Assembly (NCBI GenBank): GCA_965262505.1
Contig: CBDHFM010000030.1
Span: 3,534,001-3,598,000, forward strand
Length of the DNA: 64,000 nucleotides
Reading direction: 5' to 3'
Source of the DNA: JACPPO01 sp965262505
GTDB taxonomy: Bacteria; Acidobacteriota; Vicinamibacteria; Vicinamibacterales; UBA2999
A program made the position numbers and the translations under genes. The notes under the pieces are model-generated. The model ran no database searches, was not told where the DNA came from, and saw nothing but the letters and a program-made list of their open reading frames with translations. Below, piece after piece: positions 16,743 through 25,485 of this stretch (positions are counted from its first letter, which is position 1; the number at the start of each line of letters is the position of its first letter).

Positions 16743-17233
16743 GACTCAAGAAGCACTACACGTCGAGAGAGGTGGTGGGGCTGACCGGTCTCACGGCCCG
16801 CGAGCTCCAGTGGTGGGACGCCCGCCGGCTGTTCAAGCCTGCCGTCGCGCCCCATCGCACCGAGGCGGGCGGCTTCACCGAACGCCGGTATTCACCGCTG
16901 GATGTCCTGGAACTGCAGGTACTGGCGGACCTCCGTCGGCGCGGCTTTTCGATCCCTCGGCTGCGGCGGCTGCTCGCCACGCTCCACGACGTCTTCGGAA
17001 TCCGCCTGTATGAAGCGGTCGGAGACGGCGGACCGATGACCCTGTTCATCGGCGGCGACCGGCTGTACGCGCGGACTCAGGATGGCCGCCTGTTCGATCT
17101 CGAGCAGCCGACACAGCCGCTGCTGATGGCGGGGGAGGGGTTGCCGATGCGGCCGCTGGCGGCGCGCGGGCGCAAGCGGCGGACTACTGGATCGGAAAGA
17201 CTTTCTCGAGGCCGTCGGCCGGACGCGGAATGA
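16739..17233 (+). CDS. MerR-family transcriptional regulator
   Basis: 164 residues, GTG start. HYTSREVVGLTGLTARELQWWDARRLFKPAVAP is a MerR winged helix-turn-helix; RRYSPLDVLELQVLADLRRRGFSIPRLRRLL completes the domain. The C-terminal effector region (MTLFIGGDRLYARTQDGRLFDLEQPTQP) has no Cys cluster, so metal sensing is unlikely. It overlaps thiO by 4 nt, and its 3' end overlaps the microcompartment gene on the other strand by 50 nt. Confidence 0.8.
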   Translation: MRLKKHYTSREVVGLTGLTARELQWWDARRLFKPAVAPHRTEAGGFTERRYSPLDVLELQVLADLRRRGFSIPRLRRLLATLHDVFGIRLYEAVGDGGPMTLFIGGDRLYARTQDGRLFDLEQPTQPLLMAGEGLPMRPLAARGRKRRTTGSERLSRGRRPDAE

Positions 17234-17495
17234 CGTGCACGCCGATCAGCTCGCCGACACGGCGGGCTGCGGCGGCGCCCGCATCGGTCGCGGCCTTGAC
17301 AGACCCGACGTCGCCGCGGACGAGCGCGGTCACGAGGCCCGCATCGACCTTTTGCCAACTGACGAGAACGACGTTCGCCGTCTTGAGCATCGCGTCAGTT
17401 GCCTCGATCATCCCGATCAGGCCGCGCGTCTCGATCATCCCGAGCGCGTCGCCGATCTCCGCCTTGTGGTCTTCCTTTGGTCTAGGAGCGGCCAT
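17184..17495 (-). CDS. Bacterial microcompartment shell protein (BMC domain)
   Basis: 103 residues forming one BMC domain: ALGMIETRGLIGMIEATDAMLKTANVVLV...KVDAGLVTALVRGDVGSVKAATDAGAAAARRVGELIGVHVIPRP. This is the hexameric PduA/EutM type that tiles the faces of a protein shell. No pentameric shell protein, encapsulated enzyme or second BMC gene is in the window, so it is an orphan or satellite gene. The N-terminal tail (MAAPRPKEDHKAE) is extra. Confidence 0.93.
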   Translation of the reverse strand: MAAPRPKEDHKAEIGDALGMIETRGLIGMIEATDAMLKTANVVLVSWQKVDAGLVTALVRGDVGSVKAATDAGAAAARRVGELIGVHVIPRPADGLEKVFPIQ

Positions 17496-17566
17496 TTAGT
17501 GCGCTTATCCTACCAGCGTTTGCGCTGCCGCAGCGAGGTGATATCGCGCCGCGACCTGCACGAGGG

Positions 17567-19273
17567 TCATCGCTCGACGAGCTTCAGATCGAACGTGGCC
17601 GACGCGCCCTCTCCCAGGCTGAACCGAGTCGCGCGACTCTTGATGAGATCCAGGAACTCGGGATCGCTGGCCCCGCCTTCTTCGAGGTAATCGACCGCGA
17701 CCGCCAGATAGCGGTCGTCCGGGGGCAGCCCGATGATCTTGACGAGGCCCTGCTGATCGGGTCGCGCTGATTTCACGTAGCGTGACGGAGGCGTCCACTT
17801 CGTTTCGTCTTCCGGAAACACCACGACCGTGAAATCACTCGACGGTGTGCCGTCGCGGTCCGAAACCATTCCCGAGACCTGAGTGATGCGATCCGTCAGC
17901 ACGATCTCCGCGTTGATCTCCTCATTCGGCCGGAAGTCGAACGGCGCGTCCGTGACATCGGATCCCGCCACGAGAACGGCTTCGATCATCCACTCCGGCG
18001 AAAGCCCGTTGACGCGAATCAGAGTCGGGCCGAAGAGGCTCGTGAGGGTGAACGTGCCGTCGGCATCCACGCGGGCAGGCCTGGTTCGGATGCCTCCCTC
18101 GAACGGCACCGGCTGCGCCGTGACCTGCAGACCCCTGACCTCGGGTTGTGTGGCGCTTCCCCATCGGCCGCCGACCGTGCCGGTCAGCGTCGCGCCCCGG
18201 CTCGTGATGACCATGACGCCGGCGAGATCCTCACCCGCGACGGCGATCGGCGCGGAGCCGCGCTCGGAGTCCGGGCCGGCGTTTCGCCCATTTCCGCTGA
18301 GCGCCATGAGCGTGTAGGAACCAGGCGCCACGTTCGAGAGCGTGAAACTCCCATCCGCGCCGACCCGGCCGCCCGTCCCGAACGCGGCCCGGGGCAGGCC
18401 TGGCGAACCGGCAGCCATCAGCGTCACCCGCCCGTTCGAGAGGGGGGCACCCGTGGAACTCAGAACGCGCCCGGAGACGCGCGCCGTGCGAACCGGCATC
18501 AAGGCAAAGCTGATGCTGGCCTCCTCGGCGACAGCGAGAGACACCGGCTGCGCCTGCGTGACGCTGCCGGTGCCAGGGTAGTACGTCGGAGCGTAACTGG
18601 TCACGTCTTCCGGATCGTCCACCCGCAGCGCGCGGATGAGAGCGCTGACGTAGTACTCGCCGGGCATCAGCCCGTACAGCCGGAAGGCACCCCTGTCGTC
18701 ACTCTGCGCCGTCAGGCCGACCGGCGTGAGGCGGCGCGTGCCCTGGACGAGCTGGTACCGCAGCGCCCGCACGCGCGCGCGCGCGACGGGGTCGCCGAAC
18801 TCGTCGAGCAGGCGTCCGTTGATCGCCGCCCCGCGCGGCAACCAGAAGTCCACGCGCTCCATGACTTCGGCGTCAGCGACCTCGATCGGTCTTCCTTCCT
18901 CGAACGGACGCCGCTGCCCGAAACTCATCGTGACGAATCCGGCTTTCGACGCGGTGACGTCCCACCGCCCGCCAGAGAGATCGCGAAGCTCGAACGCGCC
19001 CTGCTCGTCGGTCGCCACCAGGCGTCTGTCGCGGCTGTTCGCCGCGACCGCGCGAACCTGGGCGCGACGAACAGGCATCCCCGTGTCCGCCGTCAGGACG
19101 GTCCCGCGAATGACCGCCGTGCCGGCCGGCTGTTGGCGGGCGTCGCCCGCGCCTCCAAACCGTCCGCCGCCTCGTCCCTGTGGCGGGACTCTCCCCCCTC
19201 CACCCTGGGCGAGCAAGCCCGCCGGGTCGGTGAACGCGAACAGGAGAAGTGCAGCCGTCAGAAGGTGTTTCAT
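17567..19273 (-). CDS. Exported multi-domain carboxypeptidase-regulatory-like protein
   Basis: 568 residues with a signal peptide (MKHLLTAALLLFAFTDPAG) and a Gly/Arg-rich segment (QGGGGRVPPQGRGGGRFGG). At least four beta-sandwich CarboxypepD_reg-like repeats follow, each with the theme GxVxxxDGxPxxxAxVxA...TDExGxFxLxxLxxGxYxVxAxK. No peptidase domain is present. These modules are common in Acidobacteriota envelope proteins and probably bind sugars or proteins at the surface. Monocistronic; ends near the BMC gene. Confidence 0.75.
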   Translation of the reverse strand: MKHLLTAALLLFAFTDPAGLLAQGGGGRVPPQGRGGGRFGGAGDARQQPAGTAVIRGTVLTADTGMPVRRAQVRAVAANSRDRRLVATDEQGAFELRDLSGGRWDVTASKAGFVTMSFGQRRPFEEGRPIEVADAEVMERVDFWLPRGAAINGRLLDEFGDPVARARVRALRYQLVQGTRRLTPVGLTAQSDDRGAFRLYGLMPGEYYVSALIRALRVDDPEDVTSYAPTYYPGTGSVTQAQPVSLAVAEEASISFALMPVRTARVSGRVLSSTGAPLSNGRVTLMAAGSPGLPRAAFGTGGRVGADGSFTLSNVAPGSYTLMALSGNGRNAGPDSERGSAPIAVAGEDLAGVMVITSRGATLTGTVGGRWGSATQPEVRGLQVTAQPVPFEGGIRTRPARVDADGTFTLTSLFGPTLIRVNGLSPEWMIEAVLVAGSDVTDAPFDFRPNEEINAEIVLTDRITQVSGMVSDRDGTPSSDFTVVVFPEDETKWTPPSRYVKSARPDQQGLVKIIGLPPDDRYLAVAVDYLEEGGASDPEFLDLIKSRATRFSLGEGASATFDLKLVER

Positions 19274-19453
19274 GATGACCCGTTCTAGAACCGTCTCAAG
19301 TAGTCTAGCCCCAACGCTCGCTCAATCACGCAGGAGACCGAGCCCCAGCGTTTCTCTGACGAGTGAGGGGACGGCAGGTCGGTTCGTCGGCACCGGCCGC
19401 CGCCGGGAGGATCTGCTAGAATCCGGCCTTCCGCACTGGAAAGGATTCCGCCC

Positions 19454-19942
19454 ATGAGAATTTCCCTGGTCGCGCTCACCGTCGCCCTGATGACAACGGC
19501 GCTCTACGCGCAGGACCCGCCGGCCTCACCTACTCAGGCCGAGACGCTCGCCAAGTGGCCCTGGTCTATTTCGCTCCAGACCACGCCGTTCGCGCGGCAA
19601 TCCATCGAGATCAAGCTGGCCCCGCTGGAAGGGATGGAATACAAGTATCGCCTCGACGAGGATGCCGGCATGCTCTACTCGTGGACCTCGACGGGAGAGG
19701 TCCACTGGGAGCTGCACAGTCAACCCGACGACGCACCGCAGGGATACGCCGAGTTCTTCGACACCGCCGATGGCAACGGGTCGCATGGCGTGTACACCGC
19801 ACCGTTTCCGGGTATCCATGGATGGTGGTGGGAGAATACGGGCGAGGTCGAGGTCACCATCACGCTCACGACCGCCGGGTTCTACACCGAGTCGCACGAG
19901 TTCCGCCGCGGACAGCCGGTGGAGATCACCGCGATCGAATAA
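19454..19942 (+). CDS. Exported 'transmembrane anchor'-like protein
   Basis: 162 residues with signal peptide MRISLVALTVALMTTALYAQ. The core (IEIKLAPLEGMEYKYRLDEDAGMLYSW...VHWELHSQPDDAP...GIHGWWWENTGEVEVTITLTTAGFY) matches a conserved periplasmic family often called transmembrane anchor protein. The biochemical role is unknown. Single gene. Confidence 0.6.
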   Translation: MRISLVALTVALMTTALYAQDPPASPTQAETLAKWPWSISLQTTPFARQSIEIKLAPLEGMEYKYRLDEDAGMLYSWTSTGEVHWELHSQPDDAPQGYAEFFDTADGNGSHGVYTAPFPGIHGWWWENTGEVEVTITLTTAGFYTESHEFRRGQPVEITAIE

Positions 19943-19981
19943 CTCACACCACTGCGCGGCCAGGTCGACTCACGTGAGACC

Positions 19982-21832
19982 TCAGGTCGCGTCGATGTCG
20001 AGCCCCACCGAGCGCATGAGTGCCAGCGCGTTGCTGCGTGTCACCGGGCCAGGTTTCATGCGGTAGTCGAACTGGATCTCGCCGTTCTCGAATCGATCCT
20101 CGAAGTGGACGTTGGCCCCTCGTGGAGACAGAGCGTCGGCAATGGCCGTCAGCGCCAGGTCATGCGTGGTGATCATGCCAATGGCCCCGGAGTCGAGAAG
20201 GCTGCGCAGGACGCCGGAGGCGCCTGCCAGTCGGTCGTGCGAATTGGTGCCGTGAAACAGCTCGTCGAGAAGAAACAACAGCGGCACCGGCCCGCGCGCC
20301 CTGTCGGCCAGCTCGCGGATGCGGGTGATCTCGGCAAAGAAACGCGACCGCCCTTCCTGCAGTGAATCCTGAATGCGGAGCGTGGCCCCGATGGCCAGCG
20401 GCGTCATGCGCAGCGCGGTGGCTCGAACAGGGGCGCCGGCGAGTGCCAGCACCGCGTTGATGCCGACCGTTCTGAGCAGCGTGCTCTTACCCGACATGTT
20501 GGAGCCGCTGACCACGAGCAGGCGGGCGTCGCCCCAGAGCCGGATGTCGTTGGGCACTATCCGTCCGGCAGGGAGGAGAGGATGGCCGACCCCCACCCCG
20601 TCAAAGCCGGCGCCCTCGGCGACGATCTCCGGCCACACATCGTCGGGGTGCTCGTACCGATACGCCGAGAGTGAGCTGAGCGCTTCGAACTCCCCGACCG
20701 TTCCGAGCCACGTGCGGACCTCGGCACCGTGCAGGCGCCGCCATCCCTCGATCGCCCAGGCGAGATGCGTGCCCCAGAGCAGCGTCGCGGCTAGTGGCGC
20801 GAAGAACTGGTTGTGCTGCCAGTCGTGCAACTCAACGAGCCGGTGAAGGCGGCGAATGGCCACCGAGGCGGCGACGCCGGCCGTATCGAGCTGGCGACCG
20901 AGCGCGATGAGTCGCGGTGTCTGGAAGTCCTCGCGCTCGAGGCGATCGAGGACGTGCGCGAGGATGTCGAGGTCGCGAGCCGGAGAGGCCGCCGCATGGA
21001 GCGCCCGCTGCACACGCCGCCGGTTCGGAATCGAGAAGGCCGCCTCGAGCAGGAGCACGGCAATCAGGTACCCGTAGTCTCCGGTCAGCGCCGTGTACGC
21101 CGCAGTGCTGATTGCGGCGACGGTGAGGCCGGCTGCCACGACTCTCAGCCAGCGTCCACCAAGCACGGGGGCGCCTTCCGCCCAGCCGACGAGCGCGTCG
21201 CTGTCGACGCCCGCCGTCGTGGCAGACGCCGTGGCAGACGCTGCGCCAGACGCTGTGTGTGTTGCTGTGCCGGTTCCGACATCCACCCCTGCCGACGCAA
21301 CCTCTTCGCGCAGGTCGAGTGCGGGCGTCAGCTCTGCGACCGCGTTCTGTCGTGCGCGCACTTCGTCCGGGGAGGCCGGCTTGGCGAGCCATTCCGCAAG
21401 CTGTTCTTCACCGGCGCGCGTACGTGCGATTGACAACAGCTCGAAGAGCGAGCCCCGTCCGAAGAGATCCAGGTCGTGGGCATACAGGTGACGCTCGTCG
21501 CGAAACCGCTCGCCCAGTTCGCCCATGCCGGCCCACCGGTCCTCGATCCGGCCGAGGCCGCGCTCGTAGAAGAGGATGGAGCGCTGTGCCATCGCGAGGG
21601 CGCGAATGACCCGATCGTGGCGATGCATGAGGATGGCGAAGGCAACGGCGGGCAGGGCGAGCCACCAGGCAGGAGCGGTGCCGCGCCACCAGAGGACGAC
21701 GAGGACCGCACCGGCGGCGAACGTGATCAGCCGGGTGTGGCTGAGCAGTCGATCGCGCTTCGCCAGGGCGCCAGCGGCGACCTGGCGGCTTCCCAGGCGT
21801 GCGCGGTACTCATCACCGTGGGGCTGAAACAC
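19982..21832 (-). CDS. Membrane-anchored MutS-like ATPase
   Basis: 616 residues. The C-terminal third is a MutS-type ATPase: VVSGSNMSGKSTLLRTVG (Walker A), RSRFFAEITRI, LLFLLDELFHGTNSHDR (Walker B) and MITTHDLALT. The N-terminus has two membrane segments (TFAAGAVLVVLWW; AWWLALPAVAFAILM), and two more follow near residues 230-265. A Thr/Ala/Ser-rich insertion lies near residues 185-210. The mismatch-recognition domain of MutS is absent, so a role in classical mismatch repair is unlikely. It is divergent from a MocR regulator. Confidence 0.8.
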   Translation of the reverse strand: MFQPHGDEYRARLGSRQVAAGALAKRDRLLSHTRLITFAAGAVLVVLWWRGTAPAWWLALPAVAFAILMHRHDRVIRALAMAQRSILFYERGLGRIEDRWAGMGELGERFRDERHLYAHDLDLFGRGSLFELLSIARTRAGEEQLAEWLAKPASPDEVRARQNAVAELTPALDLREEVASAGVDVGTGTATHTASGAASATASATTAGVDSDALVGWAEGAPVLGGRWLRVVAAGLTVAAISTAAYTALTGDYGYLIAVLLLEAAFSIPNRRRVQRALHAAASPARDLDILAHVLDRLEREDFQTPRLIALGRQLDTAGVAASVAIRRLHRLVELHDWQHNQFFAPLAATLLWGTHLAWAIEGWRRLHGAEVRTWLGTVGEFEALSSLSAYRYEHPDDVWPEIVAEGAGFDGVGVGHPLLPAGRIVPNDIRLWGDARLLVVSGSNMSGKSTLLRTVGINAVLALAGAPVRATALRMTPLAIGATLRIQDSLQEGRSRFFAEITRIRELADRARGPVPLLFLLDELFHGTNSHDRLAGASGVLRSLLDSGAIGMITTHDLALTAIADALSPRGANVHFEDRFENGEIQFDYRMKPGPVTRSNALALMRSVGLDIDAT

Positions 21833-21895
21833 GCCGTCATTGTGCCTTTTTCGGAGAAGCGGGGCGACGATGCGTGCCGGTGTTTCGTTGGCATT

Positions 21896-21919
21896 ATGTT
21901 ATAGTACAAAAATAGTTAT
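21896..21919 (+). promoter_or_regulatory. AT-rich divergent promoter with ATAGT direct repeats
   Basis: Two ATAGT units 11 nt apart, overlapping TATAGTACAAAAATAGTTAT, lie directly upstream of the MocR gene. Spaced direct repeats are the usual type of MocR site, so this may be the autoregulatory operator. Confidence 0.35.
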
Positions 21920-23242
21920 GTGACAGATCAAATGAGAGTTTCTGGACGTACGGCCGCGGCGATCGCGGCTTCCCTCGAACACAGCCTCCACACTCGCGAG
22001 AAGGATCCCGGCGAGGCACTCCCGACCGTTCGGAATCTGGCGGCCACGCTCGGTGTCAGCCCGGCGACGGTCTCTGCCGCCTATAAACTACTTAGAACAC
22101 GCGGGTTAGCTGCAGGACACGGGCGTCGCGGCACCCGCGTTGCGCCCGGTCCAGTAACGCCGGCCTCGATCGCCCCTCCCGCCGTGCCGGCCGGCACAGT
22201 CGATCTGGCTACCGGCAATCCCGATCCAGCCCTGCTGTCCCCGATCGGGCGCGCGATTCGATCCACCGATAGCGGGCTGCGGCTGTACGGTGGCGAGTCC
22301 GAACTCGCCGGTCTTGCCGCCTTTGCTTCCACCGAGTTCGAGGCGGACGCCGTGTCGACCCGGTCAGTGGCCGTGCTGAGCGGCGCGATGGACGCGATCG
22401 AGCGCACCCTTCGAGAGCACCTCCGCTCGGGCGACCGCGTGGCGGTCGAAGACCCGTCATTTCCAGGCGTCATCGATCTGGTGTCCTCCTCGGGGTATGC
22501 GGCGGTACCTTTTGCGTTGGACGATGACGGTCCGTTGCCGGACGCCGTTGCGGCTGCGCTCGGCCAGGGCTGCGGAGCGATCATCGTGACCCCACGCGCG
22601 CAGAACCCGACTGGCGCCGCTATCGGCGTCGAACGCGCGGGTGAGCTGCGTCGCATCCTCCGGCGTTTTCCGGACGTCGTGCTGATTGAAAACGACTGTG
22701 CCGGGCCAGTCGCCGGAGCCACGCTTCACACGTTGTGCGGCGCGTCGAACAAGCGGTGGGCGGTCGTGCGCTCGACCTCGAAGTTTCTGGGCCCCGACCT
22801 GCGGGTCGCCGTGATGGCGGGTGACGACATGACGGTGGCACGCGTGCGGGGCCGTCAGGCCCTGGGCGCGCGGTGGGTGAGTCACATCCTCCAGCAGTTG
22901 GCGCTGACGCTATGGTCGGACCCGTCGAGCGGGCGGCGGCTTGCCAGGACGGGGGAGATCTATGCGCATCGGCGCAAGGCGGTGCTCGCGGCGCTCGGCG
23001 CGCGAAACGTCGAGGTACGTGGCTGCTCGGGTTTCAACGTGTGGGTGCCGGTCCGCGACGAAGCCGGCGTTGTCCGGGCGCTTGCCGATCGCGGCTGGGC
23101 GGTTGCCGCGGGCGAGCGGTTCCGAATTCAGGCCGCGCCTGCCATCCGGATCACCGTGTCGACGCTGCAGCCGCGGGACGCCGACCGCTTTGCCGGAGAT
23201 CTGGCAGACGCCCTCCATCCGGCCACGACAGGATTTGCGTGA
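21920..23242 (+). CDS. MocR/GntR-type regulator with aminotransferase domain (PtsJ-like)
   Basis: 440 residues. An N-terminal winged helix (EALPTVRNLAATLGVSPATVSAAYKLLRTRGLAAG) is fused to a fold-type I aminotransferase domain. NPTGAAI, ENDCAGPVAG and the PLP lysine in STSKFLGPDLRVAVM are visible. MocR proteins sense PLP or pyridoxal; the PtsJ branch often controls a pyridoxal kinase gene, but none is adjacent here. A GTG start at 21920 or ATG at 21932 are both possible. Confidence 0.82.
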   Translation: MTDQMRVSGRTAAAIAASLEHSLHTREKDPGEALPTVRNLAATLGVSPATVSAAYKLLRTRGLAAGHGRRGTRVAPGPVTPASIAPPAVPAGTVDLATGNPDPALLSPIGRAIRSTDSGLRLYGGESELAGLAAFASTEFEADAVSTRSVAVLSGAMDAIERTLREHLRSGDRVAVEDPSFPGVIDLVSSSGYAAVPFALDDDGPLPDAVAAALGQGCGAIIVTPRAQNPTGAAIGVERAGELRRILRRFPDVVLIENDCAGPVAGATLHTLCGASNKRWAVVRSTSKFLGPDLRVAVMAGDDMTVARVRGRQALGARWVSHILQQLALTLWSDPSSGRRLARTGEIYAHRRKAVLAALGARNVEVRGCSGFNVWVPVRDEAGVVRALADRGWAVAAGERFRIQAAPAIRITVSTLQPRDADRFAGDLADALHPATTGFA

Positions 23243-23263
23243 GCCGAACCTGTTCCCAGAGGA

Positions 23264-23315
23264 GGTTTCATGACCTCCAGGCGGGTCCTGACCGCGGACA
23301 GCCCCACTCGTGCTC
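23264..23315 (+). repeat. Dispersed repeat R1, copy A (52 bp)
   Basis: This segment runs from GGTTTCATGACCTCC to CACTCGTGCTC. Copy C at 59448-59499 (inverted) matches about 90% over the same 52 bp, and the central 34 bp recur at 42612-42645. It overlaps the last codons of the neighbouring minus-strand gene. Confidence 0.75.
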
Positions 23316-24024
23316 ATGAAACCGTTCCTAGCGCCCGCGTGTGTGGCGGCCGGCCCGCAAGGAGCGGGGTATTCAGGAAGCGCACCAGCGGGGCGACCGC
23401 CCGGAAGATTCGCAGCAGCGCGGCGTAGAAGCGATCCGAGGTCGCGAACTTCGCTTCGAACGGCCGGCCCGCCAGAAACTGCTTGAACCGCAGGTACTCT
23501 GCCGCCGGGTGATCCGCGAGGTACCCCTTCGGCATGCCGGCAAGCTGCGCTCCATCGAGCGTCCCGACGGCTCGGCGAAACGGGGCCCCGGTGACGATGC
23601 GGTGCAGGGTTCGGTAGTTGGCCGCAATGTGGGCGCGGATCAGGCGTAAATCGGAGGAGGCGGGCATGTACAACCCACCACCGATCCAGACTCCTGCGGG
23701 CCCCACCTGCAGATAGAGTGCCGCACCTTCGCCGCGAGAAAAGCCTTTCGAGGGGAAATGCGCCGCCACGTGGCTCTTGAGCGGCGACTTGTCGGCGCTG
23801 AAGCGCGTATCGCGGTACACCCGGTACAGCGAGACACGTGGATCGGCGATCAGCTCGGGCGCGAAACCCGGCAGATCCGCGGCAAGCCGCGCCAGCAGGT
23901 CCACCATGGGCCCACGCACGTGCTCCTCGTACTGCGGCTTGCGCAGGCGGAACCAGTCGCGGTCGTTGTTACGTTTGAGCGCGCGCAGGAACGCGAGGGT
24001 TTTGGGGGAGAACGGTGACTTCAC
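23314..24024 (-). CDS. DUF2461 family protein
   Basis: 236 residues. It has the DUF2461 signature: SPKTLAFLRALKRNNDRDWFRLRKPQYEEHVRGPM, DPRVSLYRVYRDTRFSADKSPLKSHVAAHF and YLQVGPAGVWIGGGLYMP. The family is widespread and structurally known but functionally uncharacterised; it is cytosolic. The C-terminal residues come from repeat R1. Confidence 0.85.
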   Translation of the reverse strand: MKSPFSPKTLAFLRALKRNNDRDWFRLRKPQYEEHVRGPMVDLLARLAADLPGFAPELIADPRVSLYRVYRDTRFSADKSPLKSHVAAHFPSKGFSRGEGAALYLQVGPAGVWIGGGLYMPASSDLRLIRAHIAANYRTLHRIVTGAPFRRAVGTLDGAQLAGMPKGYLADHPAAEYLRFKQFLAGRPFEAKFATSDRFYAALLRIFRAVAPLVRFLNTPLLAGRPPHTRALGTVS

Positions 24025-24051
24025 GGGTCCTGGACGGATAATACCTCCACC

Positions 24052-25446
24052 ATGCCCTCCATGCTGTCACACGCGACGCGCGCGGCGCTGGCAGCCGATC
24101 TTCAGGCGCAGCTCGGCGATCGTTGCACGACGAACCCCACGCAGCTCGAGCATCACAGCCATGGGGAATCGTGGCACGCGCCAGCTGAACCCGACATCGT
24201 CGTGTTTCCCCTGACCACCGATGAGGTCGTCGCCATCGTGCGTGTCGCCGCGCGGCACAGCGCCCCCGTCGTGGCGTTCGGCGTCGGCTCGTCGCTCGAG
24301 GGTCACGTCAACGCCGTGCGGGGCGGGGTGTCGGTCGATCTCTCTCGAATGAACCGCGTGCTCCGTGTCAGCGCCGAGGACCTCGATTGCGACGTCGAAG
24401 CCGGCGTCACGCATCGGCAGCTGAATCGGGTGCTCGCCAATACGGGCGTTCGTTTCTGGGTCGATCCCGGCGCCGACGCCACGATTGGGGGGATGGCGGC
24501 GACGCGCGCGTCCGGCACGGCGGCCGTGCGGTACGGGACGATGCGCGAGACGGTGCTTGGGTTGACAGTGGTCCTGGCCGACGGGCGCGTCATCCACACC
24601 GGCGGACGCGCGCGCAAGTCCGCCTCGGGCTACGACCTCACGCGTCTGTTCGTCGGCTCGGAGGGGACGATCGGGATCATCACGGAGTTAACCCTTCGTC
24701 TGTACGGCCTGCCGGAGGCGGTGTCCGCGGCCACTTGTCCGTTCGAAACGCTGGAAGGTGCCGTACAGACCGTCATGACCACGATTCAGCTCGGGATCCC
24801 CGTTGCGCGGATCGAGTTGCTCGACGAGGCGCAGATCGAGGCGTCGAATCGTTATTCGCGGGTGAACTATCCAGTCAAGCCGACGCTCTTTTTCGAGTTT
24901 CATGGCACGAGCACCGAGGCGGTGGCCGAGCACGCTAGGACAGTCCAGGAGATCGCCACAGAGAATGGCGGGCCCGACTTCGACTGGGCGACGACGCCGG
25001 AAGCTCGCGAGAAACTGTGGCAGGCGCGGCACAACGCGTTTCATGCGGCGTGCGCGTTACGTCCAGGTTCCAAGCCCTGGACGACGGATGTGTGCGTGCC
25101 GATCTCCCGCTTTGCGGAGTGCGTGCTCGAGACCCGCCGCGACTTTCAGACGTCGAAATTGCCGTCACCGTTGGCAGGCCACGCCGGCGACGGCAACTTT
25201 CATCTGGTCATCCTCGTCAACCCGGATGACCCCGCCGAGCTGGCCGAGGCAAAAGAGCTGAACGCCCGGCTCATCCGGCGCGCGCAGGCGATGGGTGGGA
25301 CCTGCACCGGCGAGCATGGCGTGGGCCTCGGCAAGATTGACGACCTGCGCGTGGAGCACGGCGAAGCGGTTGAGGTCATGAAGGCGATCAAGCGCGCACT
25401 CGACCCGGACAACCTGATGAACCCGGGTAAGATGTTTCGACTGTGA
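24052..25446 (+). CDS. FAD-binding oxidase, GlcD/D-lactate dehydrogenase type
   Basis: 464 residues. The N-terminal FAD-binding (PCMH) half contains VVAFGVGSSLEGHVNAVRGGVSVDLSRMN, GADATIGGMAATRASGTAAVRYGTMRETVLG and YDLTRLFVGSEGTIGIITELTL. The C-terminal half ends GGTCTGEHGVGLGKIDDL...ALDPDNLMNPGKMF, the FAD-oxidase C-domain signature. It oxidises a 2-hydroxy acid, either glycolate or D-lactate; no GlcE/GlcF partners are adjacent, so D-lactate is favoured. Confidence 0.88.
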   Translation: MPSMLSHATRAALAADLQAQLGDRCTTNPTQLEHHSHGESWHAPAEPDIVVFPLTTDEVVAIVRVAARHSAPVVAFGVGSSLEGHVNAVRGGVSVDLSRMNRVLRVSAEDLDCDVEAGVTHRQLNRVLANTGVRFWVDPGADATIGGMAATRASGTAAVRYGTMRETVLGLTVVLADGRVIHTGGRARKSASGYDLTRLFVGSEGTIGIITELTLRLYGLPEAVSAATCPFETLEGAVQTVMTTIQLGIPVARIELLDEAQIEASNRYSRVNYPVKPTLFFEFHGTSTEAVAEHARTVQEIATENGGPDFDWATTPEAREKLWQARHNAFHAACALRPGSKPWTTDVCVPISRFAECVLETRRDFQTSKLPSPLAGHAGDGNFHLVILVNPDDPAELAEAKELNARLIRRAQAMGGTCTGEHGVGLGKIDDLRVEHGEAVEVMKAIKRALDPDNLMNPGKMFRL

Positions 25447-25485
25447 CCGTGGCCGCACGGCCGCGGTGACACGGAGTCCAATTTC

